Part shown: positions 6,701 to 10,187 of the stretch, piece after piece | Position numbering within the stretch: position 1 is the first letter of the stretch | How the letters are laid out: each line of letters opens with the position of its first letter | Assembly: GCA_964425255.1 (NCBI GenBank) | Contig: CAYRMV010000115.1 | Span: 1-10,187 of the forward strand | Source of the DNA: CAYRMV01 sp964425255 | GTDB taxonomy: Bacteria; Bacteroidota; Bacteroidia; Flavobacteriales_D; Crocinitomicaceae | DNA: 10,187 nucleotides | Direction: 5' to 3' | Translations under genes and position numbers: made by a program | The notes under the pieces: model-generated | Databases searched by the model: none | What the model saw: the letters and a program-made list of their open reading frames with translations, nothing else | Told to the model about the DNA's origin: nothing

Positions 6701-7513
6701 TTAGATACGAGCGATCAATTCACGCATAATCAATGTCATCTTTGGTTCTTGACGACTTGCCACTTCGATTACATCTTGAACGCTTACTTTTTGAATTTTT
6801 CCCGGCACGCCTAAATCTGTAATGATTGAGATAGCGAAACACGGAATTTCCATGTGGCGAGCAACAATTACTTCCGGAACAGTTGACATTCCAACAGCAT
6901 CCGCACCAATAGCACGAACATAACCATATTCAGCAGGAGTTTCTAACGTTGGTCCAGTTAATCCAGCATACGTTCCAACAGCAACGCGAATATCATTTTC
7001 TTTTGCAATATCTAGCGCCAATGAAATCATTGTTGGGTCGTACGGTTCACTCATATCTGGGAAACGAGGTCCCATTTCGTCGATGTTCTTTCCGATTAAT
7101 GGATGCGCAGGGAACAAATTAATGTGATCATTTTGAATCATGATTTCACCCACAATAAAGTCTGGATTTACACCACCAGAAGCATTTGAAACAAACAAAC
7201 GTTCAATTCCCATCAATTTCATTACACGAACTGGATAAGTCACTTGTTTCATATCATATCCTTCGTAATAATGAAAACGACCTTGCATTGCCATTACTTT
7301 TTTTCCACCAAGATTTCCGAAAATCAATTTTCCAGAATGGCTTTCTACCGTTGAAACAGGAAAGTGTGGGATTTCACTGTATGGAATTTCGTCAATGACT
7401 TCAATTTCTTTTACTAAACCACCCAAACCAGTTCCTAAAATAATACCGATTGTTGGTTCAACTTGCGTTTTGCTTTTGATGAACGCTACTGATTCTTTAA
7501 ATTGTTCTAACAT
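6701..7513 (-). CDS. Purine nucleoside phosphorylase (trimeric PNP family)
   Basis: Phosphorolysis of purine nucleosides to base plus (deoxy)ribose 1-phosphate in the cytoplasm, for purine salvage. The 270 residues fit the trimeric, high-molecular-mass-independent PNP/MTAP family: phosphate loop GIILGTGLGGL (23-33), ESHSGKL (57-63), QGRFHYYEGY (77-86), SNASGGVNP (109-117), GPTLETPAEYG (187-197, purine-binding Glu191) and the signature GADAVGMSTVPEVIVARH (203-220). The residue matching human PNP Asn243 is Asp233 (IITDLG), where typical inosine/guanosine enzymes have Asn; this could broaden base recognition towards 6-aminopurines. An MTAP-type role is less likely because the rest of the sequence follows PNP. 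The first 17 bases overlap the end of lpxK, so the two are coupled. Confidence 0.92.
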   Translation of the reverse strand: MLEQFKESVAFIKSKTQVEPTIGIILGTGLGGLVKEIEVIDEIPYSEIPHFPVSTVESHSGKLIFGNLGGKKVMAMQGRFHYYEGYDMKQVTYPVRVMKLMGIERLFVSNASGGVNPDFIVGEIMIQNDHINLFPAHPLIGKNIDEMGPRFPDMSEPYDPTMISLALDIAKENDIRVAVGTYAGLTGPTLETPAEYGYVRAIGADAVGMSTVPEVIVARHMEIPCFAISIITDLGVPGKIQKVSVQDVIEVASRQEPKMTLIMRELIARI

Positions 7514-8534
7514 ACTTCTTAATTTCTTCTAACCATTCCTTATCTCGATCCAATTTCACTGATATATACTGAACAAAAAGAGGCCAATTTTTCAATTGAT
7601 TTTTTTGCTTGAATGATATCAAGCGCATCCAATCTTTTTCAGTGGTTGCAATGATCTTGTTTCGGTTTGCAAAAGTATCAAATTTTTTGTGAATAGCTTC
7701 TATATCTTTCTCACTGAAAGCATGATGATCAGGGAAACGCAGCAACTCAACGTTATAGTTTTTTTCAAATTCTTTTTGAAGTGGACTTGGATTGGCAATT
7801 CCTGTGATCAATAAAACGTTTTCAATCAAAGGAACGGATTCTCCATGGACTTGTTTGAGTTCTCCATACTGAATGTGAGAAAAAAACACCTTGCTCGGAT
7901 GAAAAGTCGATTTTTGGATGTAAGCTTGTTTTTGATTCTCAGTCAAATTTTCAGGACATTTGGTAAAAACCAAATAATCAGCTCTGTTTTTACCACTTCT
8001 AAATTCCCGCAAATTTCCACCTGGTAGTGGGAAATCAGAAAAAAAGGGTGAATGAAAATCCGACAGAAGTATCTCTATTCCTGCTTGTACATAGCGATGT
8101 TGAAAAGCATCATCTAAGAGTATACAGTCGTAGTTTTTTTTGGAAAGGAGCGTCTGAATACCAATCGCTCGTTTTTCGCAAACAGCAACGTCAACATTCT
8201 TTCCGTGTTGATGAAAGTAGGAGAGAGGTTCATCACCGATTTCTGTAACTGTTGATAGATTGGATGCTTGAACAAATCCAGTAGTTTTTCGACCGTAACC
8301 TCTACTCAAAATAGCGACCGAAAATTCCTTTTTAAGTTGATCTGCTAGCCATGAAACATGAGGTGTTTTTCCTGTGCCACCAACGGATAAATTTCCAATA
8401 ACAATTGATTTTACGGGTATTTCATAGGTTTTTAGCCAACCTAAATCAAACGCTTTGTTGCGCAACCAAGTGATTCCCCCATAAACAAATGAAAGAGGAA
8501 GCAGTAACAAACGCAATTTACGTACTAGATTCAT
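7497..8534 (-). CDS. lpxK: Tetraacyldisaccharide 4'-kinase
   Basis: Phosphorylates the 4' position of the tetraacyl disaccharide 1-phosphate to give lipid IVA, the sixth step of lipid A synthesis, at the inner membrane. From the ATG at 8534 there are 345 residues, the usual length. Motifs: an N-terminal hydrophobic membrane-associating helix (about 8-20), P-loop GNLSVGGTGKTP (47-58), LSRGYGR (76-82), LLDDAFQHR (139-147), LPGGNLREF (170-178), FPDHHAF (267-273) and TTEKDWMR (297-304). An in-frame TTG at 8591 would start inside the trxB terminator hairpin and add 19 residues not seen in the family, so I reject it. It overlaps the downstream phosphorylase gene by 17 bases; the two functions are unrelated, so the link is probably only shared transcription. 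Confidence 0.95.
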   Translation of the reverse strand: MNLVRKLRLLLLPLSFVYGGITWLRNKAFDLGWLKTYEIPVKSIVIGNLSVGGTGKTPHVSWLADQLKKEFSVAILSRGYGRKTTGFVQASNLSTVTEIGDEPLSYFHQHGKNVDVAVCEKRAIGIQTLLSKKNYDCILLDDAFQHRYVQAGIEILLSDFHSPFFSDFPLPGGNLREFRSGKNRADYLVFTKCPENLTENQKQAYIQKSTFHPSKVFFSHIQYGELKQVHGESVPLIENVLLITGIANPSPLQKEFEKNYNVELLRFPDHHAFSEKDIEAIHKKFDTFANRNKIIATTEKDWMRLISFKQKNQLKNWPLFVQYISVKLDRDKEWLEEIKKYVRTI

Positions 8535-8556
8535 ATCGGCGAAGGTAAGGGAAAAA

Positions 8557-8564
8557 TAAAGATA
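8557..8564 (-). promoter_or_regulatory. lpxK: Weak -7-like box upstream of lpxK (TATCTTTA)
   Basis: The minus strand reads TATCTTTA, the same one-mismatch TAnnTTTG variant as ahead of gatB, 22 bases before the lpxK ATG. It starts at the last T of the trxB terminator run. No well-spaced -33 element was found. Confidence 0.3.
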
Positions 8565-8599
8565 AAAAATGTCCAACTCGATTTTACTCAAATTGGACA
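8564..8599 (-). terminator. Rho-independent terminator after trxB
   Basis: Minus strand: TGTCCAA, a 16-base loop, TTGGACA (perfect seven-base stem, 8570-8599), then TTTTTT (8569-8564) and further T-rich sequence. It lies 28 bases after the trxB stop and before the lpxK start, so it should separate the two transcripts. The long loop is its only weakness. Confidence 0.7.
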
Positions 8600-8627
8600 G
8601 TTATTTTAAGTTGTTATTGTACAAAAA

Positions 8628-9569
8628 TCAGTGCTCTTTGGAAGCAAGGTATTTTTCAGCATCTAAAGCAGCCATGCATCCAGTACCAGCAGCGGTAATT
8701 GCTTGGCGGTAACGCTTATCAGCAGCATCTCCAGCAACAAAGACACCTGGAACATTGGTCAAAGAAGTTCCTGGTTGTGCGTATTTAATGTAACCTGTTT
8801 CATCTAAATCGATGTAATCTTTGAAAATTTCTGTGTTGGGCGTATGACCAATAGCCACAAAGAATCCAGTACAAGGAATCTCTTTTTCTTCTCCTGTTAC
8901 ACTGTTTTTTACACGAGCACCAGTAACGCCATTTCCATCACCCAACACTTCTACTGTTTCCGTATTGAATAAGATTTCAATATTTGGTGTGTTTTTTACG
9001 CGGTCAGCCATAATTTTTGAGGCTCTGAATTCATCACGACGAACAAGCATCGTCACTTTTGTACAAAGTTTAGACAAATAATGAGCTTCCTCACAAGCTG
9101 AATCTCCAGCTCCAACAATTACCGTTTCTTGGTTTCGGTAGAAAAATCCATCACAGACTGCACAAGCAGAAACTCCACCACCTAATTGAAGGTATTTTTG
9201 TTCAGATTCTAAGCCTAAATATTTGGCAGATGCTCCTGTTGAAATTATCACCGTATCTGCATGAATCTCGTGACCATCTTCTGTCCAGCATTTATGAACA
9301 TCCCCTGAAAAATCAACTTTAGTTATGAAACCAAATCGAATGTCAGCATCAAAACGTTTTGCTTGCGCTTCTAGTTGAACCATCATTTCAGGTCCTGAAA
9401 TTCCGTCTGGATATCCAGGGAAATTTTCAACTTCGTTGGTTGTTGTTAATTGTCCTCCAGGTTGCATTCCTTGATATAGGACAGGTTTCATTTCAGCACG
9501 AGCGGCGTAGATTGCTGCTGTATAACCGGCTGGTCCTGAACCAATAATTAAACATGTTACTTTTTCCAT
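8628..9569 (-). CDS. trxB: Thioredoxin-disulfide reductase
   Basis: An NADPH-dependent flavoenzyme that reduces thioredoxin in the cytoplasm. It is 313 residues long, the low-molecular-weight bacterial type. Motifs in order: FAD dinucleotide loop GSGPAG (10-15), GGQLTTTNEVENFPG (38-52), ISTGASAK (109-116), redox-active CAVC (Cys136, Cys139) followed by DG, NADPH loop GAGDSA (153-158), 2'-phosphate contacts VRRDEFRAS (176-184), and the C-terminal FAD segment AGDAADKRYRQAITAAGTG (279-297). Nothing is missing. It is transcribed alone: a -7-like box lies upstream and a strong terminator follows. It would keep cytoplasmic thioredoxin reduced, which in turn can feed periplasmic TlpA-like proteins through a DsbD/CcdA-type membrane carrier; no such carrier gene is in the window. 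Confidence 0.96.
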   Translation of the reverse strand: MEKVTCLIIGSGPAGYTAAIYAARAEMKPVLYQGMQPGGQLTTTNEVENFPGYPDGISGPEMMVQLEAQAKRFDADIRFGFITKVDFSGDVHKCWTEDGHEIHADTVIISTGASAKYLGLESEQKYLQLGGGVSACAVCDGFFYRNQETVIVGAGDSACEEAHYLSKLCTKVTMLVRRDEFRASKIMADRVKNTPNIEILFNTETVEVLGDGNGVTGARVKNSVTGEEKEIPCTGFFVAIGHTPNTEIFKDYIDLDETGYIKYAQPGTSLTNVPGVFVAGDAADKRYRQAITAAGTGCMAALDAEKYLASKEH

Positions 9570-9626
9570 ATCTTTTGTAATTTCTAACTTATTTTTTCAA
9601 TTAAAGTATTCTCAATCTTTGGAAGA

Positions 9627-9634
9627 CAAATTTA
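9627..9634 (-). promoter_or_regulatory. trxB: Candidate Bacteroidota -7 box for trxB (TAAATTTG)
   Basis: The minus strand reads TAAATTTG, a perfect TAnnTTTG match, 57 bases before the trxB ATG, predicting a leader of about 50 bases. TTTG copies upstream lie at spacings of 12 and 26 bases rather than about 19, so no convincing -33 partner is present. Confidence 0.4.
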
Positions 9635-9675
9635 ACGAATTATCACCAAATTGCTTGTAACAAAGAGTACACAAG

Positions 9676-9702
9676 AAAAATTAAGAATCCTCGTTTATTC
9701 TT
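9676..9702 (-). terminator. Weak terminator at the end of the oligoendopeptidase gene
   Basis: Minus strand AAGAAT, eight-base loop, ATTCTT, then AA and TTTTT. The stem is only six bases and AT-rich, and its first arm overlaps the stop codon of the peptidase gene. Position and T-run fit a terminator; stability is doubtful. Confidence 0.35.
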
Positions 9703-10187
9703 CGATTTTCTCTAATTCTTTTTGAACAAAGTCGGCTAATTCCTGTATGTATTGATCTGAAAAATCAAAACGAATTTCTGCTTCTTTGTAAATTTCAGGA
9801 ATTGACTTCGTATAACCCAATCTTAACGCATTTTTATATGATTCGATGGCTTGATTGAAATTGGTTTTACTATTTTTCCAAACGGCTAAAGCGCCCAATT
9901 GAGCAATTCCATATTCGATGTAATAAAAAGGAACTTCGAACAAATGCAACTGTCTGTGCCATGAACGTGTTCGATAATCTTCAAAGCCTGACCAATCAAC
10001 CCATCCTGTACCATAGGATTGAGATATACGCAACCATGTCTCGTTTCTCTCTTCAATTGAATGCGCTGGATTTTCGTAAATCCAATGTTGAAATTCATCA
10101 ATTGTAGCAATCCAAGGAAGGATTTTTAATATGGTTTCTAATTGTTCAACTTTTGCTCGTTTTAAGGTATCCTCATCTTGGAAGAAA
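9695..10187 (-). CDS. M3 family oligoendopeptidase, C-terminal part (5' end beyond the window)
   Basis: The frame is open from the right edge (first full codon at 10186) to the stop at 9695, giving 163 residues. The TTG near 10033 is an internal Leu. The fragment contains KILPWIATIDEFQHWIYENP (21-40), an ERNETW stretch, SYGTGWVDW (56-64), and PFYYIEYGIAQLGA (86-99), followed by a helical tail AVWKNSKTNFNQAIESYKNA with LRLGYTKSIPEIYKEA. This pattern is that of the C-terminal part of PepF/oligoendopeptidase F-like zinc peptidases of clan MA family M3, which degrade oligopeptides in the cytoplasm. The HExxH zinc site lies upstream of the window and cannot be checked. The Tyr-rich PFYYIEY segment is the part that lies near the active site in this family. 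Confidence 0.87.
   Translation of the reverse strand, partial: FFQDEDTLKRAKVEQLETILKILPWIATIDEFQHWIYENPAHSIEERNETWLRISQSYGTGWVDWSGFEDYRTRSWHRQLHLFEVPFYYIEYGIAQLGALAVWKNSKTNFNQAIESYKNALRLGYTKSIPEIYKEAEIRFDFSDQYIQELADFVQKELEKIEE

Noticed and set aside
9886..10110. 74-codon minus-strand frame over the peptidase gene
   Set aside because: It is out of frame with the M3 peptidase reading, which is continuous to the window edge and has clear family motifs.
1..10187. CRISPR arrays, insertion sequences, tRNA or rRNA genes
   Set aside because: No regularly spaced repeats, transposase reading frames, terminal repeats with target duplications, or cloverleaf-like segments were seen in the gaps, all of which are shorter than 160 bases.

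Overview
The window looks like ordinary chromosome from an AT-rich Gram-negative bacterium, most likely a Bacteroidota member of the Flavobacteriales. Four things point there: two TlpA-like thioredoxins with long N-terminal DUF4369-like regions (a Bacteroidota speciality), lipid A genes (lpxH, lpxK), start codons without obvious Shine-Dalgarno sequences, and TAnnTTTG-like -7 boxes ahead of several genes. A Crocinitomicaceae/Fluviicola-like source is my impression only. No phage, IS element, CRISPR array, rRNA or tRNA gene was seen.

Layout. (1) Bases 1-1173, + strand: the 3' part of a multi-spanning membrane protein, overlapped by its ABC ATPase, forming a small ABC exporter. (2) Bases 1174-4247, - strand: a likely operon read as lipoprotein TlpA-like thioredoxin, then secreted TlpA-like thioredoxin, then lpxH. 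The last two are joined by a TAATG stop/start overlap, and lpxH meets the ABC ATPase gene tail to tail with no spacer. (3) Bases 4337-5794, - strand: gatB, part of the Asp/Glu-tRNA amidotransferase. (4) Bases 5950-6599, + strand: a two-gene cassette of a 58-residue charged protein and an AbiEii/DUF6036-like nucleotidyltransferase, overlapping by ATGA. It is flanked by small inverted repeats upstream and a long imperfect inverted repeat downstream. It resembles a toxin-antitoxin type module and is the most novel-looking locus here. (5) Bases 6701-8534, - strand: lpxK followed by a purine nucleoside phosphorylase gene, overlapping by 17 bases. (6) Bases 8628-9569, - strand: trxB, closed by a clear hairpin-plus-T-run terminator just upstream of lpxK. 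(7) Bases 9695-10187, - strand: the C-terminal 163 residues of an M3 family oligoendopeptidase that runs off the right edge.

The genes are mostly housekeeping. LpxH and LpxK are steps four and six of lipid A synthesis. The two TlpA-like proteins would act in the periplasm and TrxB in the cytoplasm, in thiol redox chemistry. GatB supports translation, and the phosphorylase serves purine salvage. The longest stretch without a gene is about 155 bases (5795-5949), so there are no large non-coding gaps.
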